55,591 nt of DNA, from positions 1 through 55,591 of the forward strand of contig JBGCGJ010000045.1 of the NCBI GenBank assembly GCA_045110675.1, in the 5' to 3' direction. Positions 35,072 through 44,610 of this stretch are shown here, piece by piece (positions within the stretch are counted from its first letter, which is position 1; each line of letters begins with the position of its first letter). The DNA is from JBALVT01 sp045110675 (lineage in GTDB: Bacteria; Pseudomonadota; Gammaproteobacteria; Pseudomonadales; Halieaceae). The position numbers were made by a program, and so were the translations under genes. The notes under the pieces are model-generated. The model saw only the letters and a program-made list of their open reading frames with translations. It was not told where the DNA came from and made no database searches.

Positions 35072-35116
35072 TGTGTCATTGATTAGGTGGTAGTTTAACC
35101 TGCAAATCATGACACA
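35072..35116. promoter_or_regulatory. Inverted repeat upstream of the acyl-CoA ligase
   Basis: TGTGTCATTGATT (35072-35084) and AATCATGACACA (35105-35116) are inverted copies apart from one inserted base. They lie 36-80 bp upstream of the ligase start, where an operator would be expected. Confidence 0.4.
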
Positions 35117-35244
35117 CTGAAACGCGGTACGACGAATTGTTATACCGAATCAATTTCGATCTTGTGGCGCGGTGGATGTGGGCCCATCGGTTGAGAACCA
35201 TGGAAACCGAAAGGACATGTGGAACTAGTTGTATAGGTGGGGGA

Positions 35245-36903
35245 TCAATCGTAATCGTCGACTTCTGTCTGGGTTTCTTCTATGACTTCCTGAACCGTTG
35301 TTTCACCATTGACAGCAGAATCATCGTCCATTGTTTCATTGGCGAGCAATACCGACTCCTCTTTGCGATTGGCAGCATCGCCGACTATCACAGTATCGAC
35401 TTCTGGGGCGAGTTCAGGTTCTGAGTCTCTCGCTTTCCCTGCATCGCTAAGCGCATCAGCCTCTGAGGGAACAATTTGTTCAGGGTCTGAAATAAGAGCC
35501 TGGGGAGTTTTAATACCGATATGAAAGGCCGCGAACCCGGGAAGAACCACTTGGTTTAAAGCCATGCCTATGACACGACCATCGTTGGCTGCCAAGATTT
35601 CGTTTCTAATGTTGGTGATGGGATCGGTGACGACTCCCAACACATCCCCCGTGACCACACGATCACCGAGCTCTACATTGCGAAACAAAATGCCACCACG
35701 ATCCGCTCTTACCCAGGCAGAATTGTAATAAACGGGTTCGGGGTCTCCCCACAAGCTGAATTTTTCCATCATGCCCAGTTTATGCATCAGTGTGCGAATG
35801 CCTCTGACACCATGGTCCACCGCATCTTCCTGGAGACGCATGGATTCGCCCGCTTCCAGGGTAACCGCGGGAATACCGGCATCAACCGCCGCGCGTCGCA
35901 ATGTGCCAACACCACCGGAGCTTTGCAATACCACGGTAGAACCGAAACCCTGGGTCAGGGAAACCACACTGGGTTTTGTAACATCCGCTCTTAATTGCGG
36001 CAGATTGGTACGATGAAAAGAGCCTGTGTGCAAATCCACCAACGCATCACAGTGACTGATTACTTCAGTAAAAAATGAGTGGGCTATTCTCGCCGCCGAA
36101 CTGCCCCTGGGATTACCGGGGAAAGAGCGGTTGAGGTCGCGCCGGTCCGTCAGGTATCGCGAGGTTCGCCGAAAACCTTCCAGATTCACGATAGGTACAC
36201 CGATGACACTTCCGGCGAGACTCTCCGCTTCAATGTTGTACAGCACGCGGCGAACGATCTCTATACCGTTCAATTCATCGCCGTGCAAAGCAGCGGTAAG
36301 GCAGAGCACGGGACCTGGCTTGGAACCATTCACAATCAGTATCGGAGTTGGGCTGGAGATTCCTTCAAAGGATTGGTTGGGAGACCAGGAAAGTCGTGTC
36401 GCCGTGGCGGGCGGAACTTCTGTTCCCAATATGACCATGGGTGCCGCAGGAGAGGCTTCTTCTGCGAGGGTCGGAGCAGGCTGCTTGGCGGGCACTTCAT
36501 TGTCGACGGTGGGTGATGGCTGATCCACGGGAACCTGTCCCTTGTCTGCAGCTTCCGGATCGACGACGGGTTCATCGAGCTCCACACTTTTCGCCTGGGG
36601 AAGATGCTTCTCTTCGTCGGAGCTAGCAACAACGTCTGAAACCTCAGCGCTGGCAATTTGAAGCTCTCCACCAGTGTCGGCGACAACGTTTTTCTTATCG
36701 GAGCCGACCCGTTCGTCAACGTCGCTCGCCGTCGCTGTCTGACCACCTGAAACGTCTTCGATAACGGCGTCGGGGATTTTGATAGTGGCAGTCTCAGCGA
36801 CGAGCTGCGGGATTGCTCCACCAAACAGGCCCGCTGATAAAACTAAAACGAGCGCAAGCAGACGCCCACTCACAAAACCTTGTTCCAAATTCTTTTCCGA
36901 CAA
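35245..36903 (-). CDS. Exported succinylglutamate desuccinylase/aspartoacylase-like (M14) protein with acidic tails
   Basis: A 552-residue protein with a membrane-targeting segment at about 14-37, a disordered acidic Pro-rich stretch (40-155), a zinc amidohydrolase domain of the AstE/aspartoacylase M14-like family (about 165-465) and a second acidic tail (475-552). Zinc and catalytic residues: His207 and Glu210 (LHGDE), His292 (DLHTG) and Glu350 (TLEAGES). The end of the domain has the barrel common in this family (GDRVVTGDVLGVV). Known relatives cut N-acyl amino acids; the exported form is of unknown substrate. The start is a TTG at 36903; a GTG at 36873 is the alternative. Confidence 0.83.
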   Translation of the reverse strand: MSEKNLEQGFVSGRLLALVLVLSAGLFGGAIPQLVAETATIKIPDAVIEDVSGGQTATASDVDERVGSDKKNVVADTGGELQIASAEVSDVVASSDEEKHLPQAKSVELDEPVVDPEAADKGQVPVDQPSPTVDNEVPAKQPAPTLAEEASPAAPMVILGTEVPPATATRLSWSPNQSFEGISSPTPILIVNGSKPGPVLCLTAALHGDELNGIEIVRRVLYNIEAESLAGSVIGVPIVNLEGFRRTSRYLTDRRDLNRSFPGNPRGSSAARIAHSFFTEVISHCDALVDLHTGSFHRTNLPQLRADVTKPSVVSLTQGFGSTVVLQSSGGVGTLRRAAVDAGIPAVTLEAGESMRLQEDAVDHGVRGIRTLMHKLGMMEKFSLWGDPEPVYYNSAWVRADRGGILFRNVELGDRVVTGDVLGVVTDPITNIRNEILAANDGRVIGMALNQVVLPGFAAFHIGIKTPQALISDPEQIVPSEADALSDAGKARDSEPELAPEVDTVIVGDAANRKEESVLLANETMDDDSAVNGETTVQEVIEETQTEVDDYD

Positions 36904-37111
36904 ACCGGTATCCCTAAAACGCCAAAATCCATTTTAAAAAAGATTATTCAAACCCCAGCGCCATTCCTTCAGCACCATCCCTGCGCAAAGTTTACCGCAT
37001 TCTGATCATTTTTTGGCCTGATAAGTTAGGAAAGTAGTGTCATAGTTCACACATCGGAGATTTTTTTTAACCGTGCTAGTCTTAGAGATTCAATAACAAG
37101 GATCGATTTCT

Positions 37112-38014
37112 ATGTCAGGCCATCGAGCAACTACGCTAAATGAGCTCAACGCTGTTCTGAGCAAAATGTTTACTGTGCAAGGCGTTCAGAACGGATTAAC
37201 TTTTATCCCCGAAGCCAGCGATGTCATCATTTCTCCCTTTGGCAAGTGCGGCACGACTTGGATGCAGCAGACCGTACACGGTTTACGCACAAGAGGTTCG
37301 ATGGATTTTGGCGAGATAAGTGAGGTGATTCCCTGGATCGAAGCAGCCAAGGATATGGGGCAGGATCTTACCGCGTCACAAGTCGCACAGCCCCGGGCAT
37401 TCAAGAGCCACCTGCCCTGGGACAAAATACCCAAAGGTTGCCGTTATATATGCGTACTTCGAGATCCACTCAACGCGCTAAAGTCATCCTACAAATTTTT
37501 TGAAGGATGGTTGATGGAACCTGGCGCCATCGCCTTCGAAGAGTTTGCCTATGATCAATACCTGTCACGGAAACCGCCAAAGGGCTACTGGCACCACCTG
37601 GCTAGCTGGATGGAGCAAAGAGACAACCCCGATGTGTTGTTGCTCTGTTATGAACATCTGCAATCGGGATTTTCCGGGAAATTGAAAAAAATCGCCGAGT
37701 TTATCGGTGTTGAACTGGATGGGGAGCTGGAGAAAACAGTTCAGCAGCAGTCATCACTGAGTTTTATGCGCGAGCACGGCACGCACTTTGACGATCATTT
37801 TCTGGGCTTGCAGAGGTACCAGGCGATGGGTCTGCCCGAGAAGAGTTACTCCTCCAAGGTGTCATCGACCGAGGCCGCGTTACAACGCCCACAACCAAGT
37901 CAAAAGCTAATTGCGGATATGCAGTCCCGATGGGAACAGGAGGTTACGTCTCGCACAGGTTTCAAAGATTACCAGGCGCTCAAGCAATGGTTTTCCGAAA
38001 GAGACCAGGAGTAA
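37112..38014 (+). CDS. PAPS-dependent sulfotransferase
   Basis: A 300-residue cytosolic-type sulfotransferase. The PAPS 5'-phosphosulfate loop is PFGKCGTTW at 42-50, and the 3'-phosphate motif is RDPLNALKSSYKFF. The likely catalytic His is in FKSHLPW. It transfers sulfate from PAPS to a hydroxyl acceptor, perhaps a sterol, phenol or lipid. The ATG at 37112 follows AAGGA. It is separated by 112 bp from the phosphatase-kinase gene and lies divergent to the M14-like gene. A sulfatase gene is 5 kb away, but no linkage is implied. Confidence 0.88.
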   Translation: MSGHRATTLNELNAVLSKMFTVQGVQNGLTFIPEASDVIISPFGKCGTTWMQQTVHGLRTRGSMDFGEISEVIPWIEAAKDMGQDLTASQVAQPRAFKSHLPWDKIPKGCRYICVLRDPLNALKSSYKFFEGWLMEPGAIAFEEFAYDQYLSRKPPKGYWHHLASWMEQRDNPDVLLLCYEHLQSGFSGKLKKIAEFIGVELDGELEKTVQQQSSLSFMREHGTHFDDHFLGLQRYQAMGLPEKSYSSKVSSTEAALQRPQPSQKLIADMQSRWEQEVTSRTGFKDYQALKQWFSERDQE

Positions 38015-38126
38015 ATACACCGAGCCCTGCATTATAAACTGTACCTCATCCAGGTTTACGTGGCATTGCGGTCCAATCCGTCTAAAATAAATTGAGCAAC
38101 CACCACTGTCGGCGGAAATAGATTAT

Positions 38127-40031
38127 ATGATAAACACTCTCAGGGCCCTGACGTTTGCGATATCGTGCTGTCTTACCCACATCGCACTAGCAACTTCCAA
38201 CTATGACATTGAAGCACCGGGGCGCGTCGTCGCCTTCGGTGACGTCCACGGCGCCTTCGAAGACTGGCGCGCATTGCTGACAGAGCTTGGCATTATAGAC
38301 GCTGAGAACAACTGGGCCGCCGGCAATACGCATCTGGTGTCACTGGGTGATTTGATTGACCGCGGACCCGGCTCACGAAAAGTCGTCGAGCTTTTGATGA
38401 AGCTGGACGAACAGGCGGACGCTGCCGGCGGCGCAGTCCACCTTGTTTTGGGAAATCATGAGGTCATGGTAATGAGCGGAGACCTTCGCTACGTTTCCAA
38501 GGCCGAGTACGCAGCCTTTGCACCAGAGGAAAGCCAGGCAGACAGAGATGCCATGTTTGCGCAATACCTGTCATTCAATCCCCTCAATCCTGACGCTAAA
38601 GAAGCCGGAGTCAGGAGCAAATTCGATGATAAATACCCGCCTGGATATATCGCGCTCAGAAAAGCATTTTCACGCGATGAAAAGATAGGTCGCTGGCTAA
38701 TTCAACAACCACTCGTATTAAAAGTGAATGACAAGGTCTATATGCACGGAGGCATAGCCAGTAATGTGAGCGAAGACAGCATTGACTCGATCAACCGCAG
38801 AGTAAAATCTGAACTCACCAGTTTCCTCGATGCCACTGATGCTCTTCGGGCCGCGGGAGTCATGCCATGGTATGTCGGCTACAACGAGCGATTCAACTTC
38901 CTAAACGCTCGCGCCGAAGAATTCGCGGCTGCTAATCCAAAAACGGCGGCAAGCTGGTTTGAGCCGCTTAAAAAATCCTTCGAGGCTCAGGAATACTTCG
39001 TGTTCAGCGACGAGAGTCCAAACTGGTATCGCGGGACGGCAGTGTGCCACCCCTTCTCAGAATCGTTCAACACCGAGCGGTTCTTAAAACGTGCGGGGGC
39101 CAAACAACTCGTAATGGGCCACACTCCAACACGTGGCGAGGTTCAGGTCCGCATGGACGGCCTCGCCATTCGCCTGGACACCGGCATGCTGAAAAGCGTT
39201 TACAAGGGTCGCACAGCTGCTCTGGTGTCCACCCCCGAAGGAGATTATATCCACTATCTGGGCAGCACCGAGAAAGCCCAGCCAGTTCCCGAACAGAGAA
39301 GCCTCGCGCAGAGCCTATCTAATATGAGCGATTTAGAGCTTGAGGATTTCATGCGCAGCGCTGAAATTGTGCAAGTCGAAAAGATTGGAACTGGTGTCAC
39401 AAAGCCCAAAAGGGTCTCGCAGCAAAAGGACGGCATTACAAATCAAGCGGCCTTTAAGTTTGAGGATACCCACCCGGGTATCGAGAAAAAGCCCGGCTAC
39501 TCTTCCCGTAAAAATAAAATCAGCGATCGCTACGTTTACGATGTCGCAGCCTACAAACTCGACAGGATGATGGGCTGGGAAATGGTTCCGACGGCCGTGA
39601 TCGCCGAGGTAGAAAGAGACGAAGGCGCGCTATCGGACTGGGTGGAGAACGCGATTAACGAAAGAGATCGCCTTGAACAGGAGGTCCCCTTCCTGGGACA
39701 CTGCAAACAATCAGAACAGTATCGACTGCGCTTTATTTTTGACACGCTGATCCACAACGACGATAGAAACCTGACCAATATTCTGTGGACCAGGGATGAT
39801 TTCATGCTGCGCTTTATCGACCACTCAAGAGCGTTCAGAGTTCGGACAAAAAAACCCAAACAGCTCAGAAAAATCGAGTTCAAAGTGTCAGACTTACTGA
39901 GATCTCGACTGGAATTGCTAAATGAAACCAATCTCAGCGCCGAGCTTTCAGAGTACTTACATCCCAAGCAAATCAAGGCCATTTTGACGCGTCGAGATTT
40001 GATACTTGAGGACGGCCTGGACACGGACTAG
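38127..40031 (+). CDS. Exported PPP-type phosphatase fused to a kinase-like domain
   Basis: A 634-residue protein with a signal peptide (1-22, ending ALA-T). Residues about 30-380 are a calcineurin-like phosphoesterase with all metal motifs: GDVHG 38-42, GDLIDRG 74-80, GNHE 109-112, HGG 207-209 and GHTP 331-334. Residues about 410-634 look like an atypical kinase of the PI3/4K-HipA-Fam20 kind: a Gly-containing loop (KIGTGVTKPK), Lys444 in AAFKFED, a D546-R-N-L-T-N551-IL catalytic loop, and a metal-type FIDHSRAF with Asp565. No known full-length product comes to mind. It may phosphorylate and dephosphorylate an exported target. A carrier gene converges on it with 7 bp between the stops. Confidence 0.8.
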   Translation: MINTLRALTFAISCCLTHIALATSNYDIEAPGRVVAFGDVHGAFEDWRALLTELGIIDAENNWAAGNTHLVSLGDLIDRGPGSRKVVELLMKLDEQADAAGGAVHLVLGNHEVMVMSGDLRYVSKAEYAAFAPEESQADRDAMFAQYLSFNPLNPDAKEAGVRSKFDDKYPPGYIALRKAFSRDEKIGRWLIQQPLVLKVNDKVYMHGGIASNVSEDSIDSINRRVKSELTSFLDATDALRAAGVMPWYVGYNERFNFLNARAEEFAAANPKTAASWFEPLKKSFEAQEYFVFSDESPNWYRGTAVCHPFSESFNTERFLKRAGAKQLVMGHTPTRGEVQVRMDGLAIRLDTGMLKSVYKGRTAALVSTPEGDYIHYLGSTEKAQPVPEQRSLAQSLSNMSDLELEDFMRSAEIVQVEKIGTGVTKPKRVSQQKDGITNQAAFKFEDTHPGIEKKPGYSSRKNKISDRYVYDVAAYKLDRMMGWEMVPTAVIAEVERDEGALSDWVENAINERDRLEQEVPFLGHCKQSEQYRLRFIFDTLIHNDDRNLTNILWTRDDFMLRFIDHSRAFRVRTKKPKQLRKIEFKVSDLLRSRLELLNETNLSAELSEYLHPKQIKAILTRRDLILEDGLDTD

Positions 40032-40038
40032 ATGGACT

Positions 40039-41676
40039 TTATTCCCTGCCATAACTCACGGTAAAAAAGACTTCGGCTTCCAAACCATCGAAATCCCTGG
40101 CGACCACCCGTATGGCGAGATCTCCGCTGCTTTTCGCCGGAGGCTGAAATTGAAACTGGCGCTGCAATCCATCAAATTTCACCCAGGGCGGGAGTCGATC
40201 CAAGTGCACCGCGAAAGCAAGGTATTTTAGAGCGTCGCCCTCGTCGGGATCCACAAAGGTGTCTACGTCGATCACCAGATGTGTAAGTTGACCCGAGGGA
40301 ATCACTATGTCGTCGAGCGGTTTGTTCGCCACAGGCGGTAAATTCGCCTGGTTTTCAGCACAAATATTGCGATGATGAAAACCTATCGCCCTGGACAGAA
40401 GCAGGAGAATCAGCGCCAACACAATATTTGCCGTTACAAAACTGATGATACCCAAACCGATTATGGCGCTGATTACATAGACAAAACCCCCGGACAGCAC
40501 ATCGCCAACCCGGAAGAAGAAGGTATCGATAGTGTGTTTGCCCACGTATTTTTCTTCGCGGGCAACAGGCAAAAACAGTGCATGACGGGTGGTAGTTTGT
40601 AGAGAGTAATTAATGCTGTTCTCAGCCACCATGGTGTAACGAATTACCGCTAAAACCGGCACCAGCGCAATAAAACTGTAGTTGGCGAGCATAAGAATAG
40701 GCAACACATAAAGTGCACCACGTATTCCGATTCGGTCATAAATGCGAGATACCAGGAACAACTGAATCAAAAAACTGATCATGGTAGTAAGAAACAGATA
40801 GCTTGAATAAAACTCAGTGATGAAGTCACTTTTGGCCGAAGCCCCCTCCTGAGCGACGGCGTCCGCCCCCTGGGTAACAAACGTTGCCAAAATATATTCA
40901 CCATTGGTATTGATGAGATTTAAAACAATAACAAAGCAGGCGATCAGTGTCAGATAACGGCTGCGCCATACGATATGAAAGCCCTCCAGTATCGGATAGG
41001 GATTTTCCTCTTCGGCTTTGTATACAACGGCACTGGACCCCGCTGGAATGTTTTGCTCAGTGCTGGCGCTAATCCACCACGGCAGTAATAACAAAGCAGC
41101 GGATAGCAACATTATCCCGTGATGCCCTATCCTCATATCCAGCCAACTGGCAAACCCGGAACCCGCCAGGGCCCCAAGCGCTGAAGCCGCAGCAATGAGC
41201 GGAAATATTCGCTGCCCTGATTTGAGGTTATAGAGGTCAGTGGCGAAGGCCCAGAACAGAGATAGGACCATCACCGAAAAAATCCCGAGCCAGACGTAAA
41301 ATACGATGCCTACACGCCATCCCATTTGGTAAGCCGCGGCAAACAACAGAAGATTAACCACGAAAAACATTAAGGTATTGCGATAAATCGGATGTTTTTC
41401 GTCTCGATGACTAATCCGTTGATACAAACGGGCAAACGCGGGGACAATCAGCATCAGCAACACCGCCTGCATTGCGGTGCTATAGGATTTCAGTTCAGCC
41501 GAACCGTCTGCCAGAATCATCGGCTCGCGGATCACTTTCATAAGGTAGTACGAAAATAGCAGTGAAAACGACTGAAGGCACAGTAGCAAAGCCCCTCTGC
41601 CCTCTCCCTGCCTCAGTGTCGTAAACAGGGAGAGAAAACGCTCCGTTGGGGTAAACCCTTGCATAGGCAAAATCAT
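40039..41676 (-). CDS. ATP/ADP-translocase-like carrier with C-terminal cadherin-like domain
   Basis: A 545-residue membrane protein with about 11-12 helices over residues 1-430, resembling the NTP/NDP exchange (TlcC-type) carriers: the opening GEGRGALLLCLQSFSLLFSYYLMKVIREPMI block is partly visible as a helix with KxxREP, and a GKHTIDTFFFRVGD segment. Residues about 455-545 are a CADG/He-PIG-like Ig fold (IDVDTFVDPDEGDALKY, FDGLQRQFQFQPP, VVARDFDG). This soluble tail on a carrier is unusual. An ATG at 41664 (MQGFTP) is an alternative start. Transport of nucleotides is likely from the family but not proven. Confidence 0.75.
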   Translation of the reverse strand: MILPMQGFTPTERFLSLFTTLRQGEGRGALLLCLQSFSLLFSYYLMKVIREPMILADGSAELKSYSTAMQAVLLMLIVPAFARLYQRISHRDEKHPIYRNTLMFFVVNLLLFAAAYQMGWRVGIVFYVWLGIFSVMVLSLFWAFATDLYNLKSGQRIFPLIAAASALGALAGSGFASWLDMRIGHHGIMLLSAALLLLPWWISASTEQNIPAGSSAVVYKAEEENPYPILEGFHIVWRSRYLTLIACFVIVLNLINTNGEYILATFVTQGADAVAQEGASAKSDFITEFYSSYLFLTTMISFLIQLFLVSRIYDRIGIRGALYVLPILMLANYSFIALVPVLAVIRYTMVAENSINYSLQTTTRHALFLPVAREEKYVGKHTIDTFFFRVGDVLSGGFVYVISAIIGLGIISFVTANIVLALILLLLSRAIGFHHRNICAENQANLPPVANKPLDDIVIPSGQLTHLVIDVDTFVDPDEGDALKYLAFAVHLDRLPPWVKFDGLQRQFQFQPPAKSSGDLAIRVVARDFDGLEAEVFFTVSYGRE

Positions 41677-41925
41677 TATTGTTATTGGCGTGCTAAGTAT
41701 AGACTTAATTTAAAAACAGAAGTTTCGACCTCATTGTACATTGCACAGAAACTTCCCACCCCCGTTTTCCAGACCCAGCCTACCGAGTTCACCAGCCCGG
41801 GGGAATCACCCCACTTTTTTGATCCAGATCATTCTTTGGTCAATTAAAAACAGTCCGAATTGTTTTTTTATACTCATTCATCGATATTAGCTGCGACGAA
41901 TATCCACCCTTGGAGCCAAAACCCA

Positions 41926-43320
41926 ATGTCCGCACAAACCAACCCCAACCGGGAGGAGTCAATTTTGGCGCGCTCTCCCGGTCCGTCCTATCAAGACTTG
42001 CTGGATGGCGAGGCCAACCCGGTTCCGGATTGCCTGCGAGAGAACACAAACCCTTACTTGGGCTCGGACAACCTCAGTGTTGATCGCTACCTATCCAGAG
42101 AGTTTCACGATTTTGAAGTAGAACATGTCTGGCAGCGCACCTGGCAGGCCGTGTGCCGTGAAACGGAGGTTGGAGAATCGGGAGATACCCATGTCTACGA
42201 AATCACCCGATTTTCAATCATCGTCACCAGAACTCCATCAGGCACCCTAAAGGCGTATAAAAATGCTTGTCTCCACAGAGGACGTCAACTGGTCGACAGC
42301 AACGGCAACTACAAACACTTTCGCTGCCCCTATCACGCCTTCACCTGGGGACTGGAGGGAGAGTTCAAAGGCGCTCCGTGCAAATGGGATTTTCCACACA
42401 TCGATAGCAATAACTTCGAGCTACCGGAAGTTCAGGTGGACACCTGGGGAGGCTGGGTATTTATCAATATGGATAGGAATGCCGCTTCTCTGCATGACTA
42501 CCTGGGTGTTCTACCCTCCCACTTTGAACGTTGGAAGCCCGAAAACGGCTACAAAATGGTACACGTGGAAAAGGTCATTCCCTGCAACTGGAAAGTGGGA
42601 TGGGAGGCCTTTATCGAGTCCTACCACGCCGTTGCAACGCATCCACAAATACTTGCGTACACCGACGATGCAGACTCCCAGTACGACGTATGGGGTGATC
42701 ATATCAGCCGCACTATCACCGCTTTGGGTGTACCCAGCTTTCACCTGACGGACGTCAGCGACCAGGATGTCGCCGATACAATGTTGGGTGTTTCGGCAAT
42801 GGTCGCCAGACCAACCGAGGCGGAGGTTCCAGAGGGGATGAGCGCCCGGGAATTTATCGGCAAGCAGAACTCCGAAACCTTCAGCAAAAATCATGACAGG
42901 GAATTGGACAGCTTTGCCACCAATTCGGAGCGCATGGACTCCATTTTGTATTCGATCTTCCCCAACTTCGCGCCCTGGGCAGGGTTCCATCCCAATATAA
43001 CCTATCGCTTTCGGCCCAATGGGGATGATCACACCACCGCGCTTATGGAGATAATCGTTATATGCCAGTTGGCCAGCGGAGCAGAACGCCCCAAGGATGT
43101 GCCGGTGAGGCGAATGGGTGAAAACGAACTGTTCTCAGAGGCCCCAGAACTGGGCGAATCTCTGGGCACGATCTTCGATCAGGACCTACTCAACATGCCC
43201 ATGATTCAAAAGGGAATGTACAACGTTGAGTCTAGAGAGCTGGTATTGGCCAATTACCACGAAGTGCGAATACGCCACTACCATCAGACCCTTGATAAAT
43301 ACATCAGCGGTGAGCTGTAA
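41926..43320 (+). CDS. Rieske non-heme iron oxygenase, alpha subunit
   Basis: A 464-residue ring-hydroxylating oxygenase subunit. The Rieske 2Fe-2S ligands are C115-x-H117-x16-C134-x2-H137 (CLHRG...CPYHAFTW). The mononuclear iron site is in the ESYHAVATHP helix with its two His. It adds oxygen to an aromatic or aliphatic substrate using electrons from a reductase not encoded nearby. I start at the ATG at 41926, which follows GGAG; the frame opens at 41860. The P450 gene begins 25 bp downstream, so the two oxygenases are probably cotranscribed. Confidence 0.9.
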   Translation: MSAQTNPNREESILARSPGPSYQDLLDGEANPVPDCLRENTNPYLGSDNLSVDRYLSREFHDFEVEHVWQRTWQAVCRETEVGESGDTHVYEITRFSIIVTRTPSGTLKAYKNACLHRGRQLVDSNGNYKHFRCPYHAFTWGLEGEFKGAPCKWDFPHIDSNNFELPEVQVDTWGGWVFINMDRNAASLHDYLGVLPSHFERWKPENGYKMVHVEKVIPCNWKVGWEAFIESYHAVATHPQILAYTDDADSQYDVWGDHISRTITALGVPSFHLTDVSDQDVADTMLGVSAMVARPTEAEVPEGMSAREFIGKQNSETFSKNHDRELDSFATNSERMDSILYSIFPNFAPWAGFHPNITYRFRPNGDDHTTALMEIIVICQLASGAERPKDVPVRRMGENELFSEAPELGESLGTIFDQDLLNMPMIQKGMYNVESRELVLANYHEVRIRHYHQTLDKYISGEL

Positions 43321-43345
43321 AGCCAGCGAGCAAAGGAATAACGCG

Positions 43346-44599
43346 ATGCAACAGAAACCTTCAGATTTTGATTTTTTCGATGAAGCAGTGCTTAACTGCC
43401 CCTACGATTTCTACCAAACACTGCAGGAGCAGGCGCCAGTCTACCAGTTGCCCGAGCATGATATTTTCATGGTAACTCGCCATGCCGATATCAAGAACCT
43501 GCTGAAAGACACCAGCATCTACTCCAATAACTTTAACCACCTGTTGAAGGGGCCTGAGCCCGCCCAAGAGGTACTCGATATCTACGCCCAGGGTTGGGAT
43601 CCTGTAGACACCATGATTACCAGCGACCCTCCCAGGCACAAAGTCTACCGTACTTTAGTGAACAAAGTTTTTAGCGCCTCCCGTGTAGACGAAATGGAAC
43701 GTTATATGGAGGATATTGCCCACGAGCTCATCGACGGTTTCGTCGAACGTGGAGAATGTGATTTCATTCGGGAGTTCACAACACCACTGCCCGTCTATGT
43801 GATCGCCGATCAGCTTGGGGTGTCCCGGGAAGAGGTTCGGGAATTTAAGAAATGGTCTGACTCCTTCGCCTCGAGGCTAAGCCAATTGGCGACCCCGGAA
43901 GAAGAATTGGAAAACGCCAAAAACATCGTCGCCTTCCAGCACTATTTTGCCAACATGGTTGAGTTGCGTCGAAAAGAGCCCAAAGATGACATGATCTCGG
44001 ACCTGGTTAACACCACAATTAAAGATCCGGACACACATGAGAAACGCCCACTGAATATGGAAGAGTTGCAGAGTATTTTGCAACAACTGCTGGTGGCGGG
44101 TAACGAAACAACCACCTCAGCCATTACCGGGGGCATGCTCTCGCTGATAAGCAATCCCGAACAAATGCAGCGCCTTCGGAAGCACCCGGAAGAGATCCCC
44201 CAAGCCGTTGAAGAAATTCTGCGTATGGAATCCCCAAGCGCGGGGCTGTGGCGTGTGGCGAAAAAGGAAAGCGTAGTTCATGGAGTCAAAATACCTGAGG
44301 AGTCTCTCATTATGTTGCGCTACCACGCAGCCAATAGAGACCGAGCCGTATTTGAAGATCCAAACAACATGGATGTCTGCCGTCACAATGCCGGCGAGCA
44401 TTTGGCTTTTGGAAGAGGTGTGCATTTTTGTCCGGGTGCGATGCTGGCGCGCAAGGAAATGCTTGTCGCTTTTAGAGCCCTGCTGTCTCGATTGAAAAAT
44501 ATTGAGTTGGTGGAGGATAAATGTGACTTGACGTACTGGCCCAACATTGTGCTAAGGGGGTTGAAACAACTTCACATTAGCTTTGAAGCAGCAAGCTAG
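43346..44599 (+). CDS. Cytochrome P450
   Basis: A 417-residue soluble bacterial P450. The O2-binding helix has AGNETT at 251-256, the ExxR pair is E290-x2-R293, and the heme loop is FGRGVHFCPG with Cys362. No membrane anchor. The ATG at 43346 follows AAGGA; the frame is open to 43226, which would overlap the Rieske gene. Redox partners are not in the window. Cotranscription with the Rieske oxygenase suggests sequential or parallel oxidation of one substrate class. Confidence 0.92.
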   Translation: MQQKPSDFDFFDEAVLNCPYDFYQTLQEQAPVYQLPEHDIFMVTRHADIKNLLKDTSIYSNNFNHLLKGPEPAQEVLDIYAQGWDPVDTMITSDPPRHKVYRTLVNKVFSASRVDEMERYMEDIAHELIDGFVERGECDFIREFTTPLPVYVIADQLGVSREEVREFKKWSDSFASRLSQLATPEEELENAKNIVAFQHYFANMVELRRKEPKDDMISDLVNTTIKDPDTHEKRPLNMEELQSILQQLLVAGNETTTSAITGGMLSLISNPEQMQRLRKHPEEIPQAVEEILRMESPSAGLWRVAKKESVVHGVKIPEESLIMLRYHAANRDRAVFEDPNNMDVCRHNAGEHLAFGRGVHFCPGAMLARKEMLVAFRALLSRLKNIELVEDKCDLTYWPNIVLRGLKQLHISFEAAS

Positions 44600-44610
44600 C
44601 TTCACGGAAA

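Noticed and set aside
37112..38014. Functional pairing of the sulfotransferase with the sulfatase at 30521
   Set aside because: They are 5 kb apart, not cotranscribed, act in different compartments and share no visible regulatory site.
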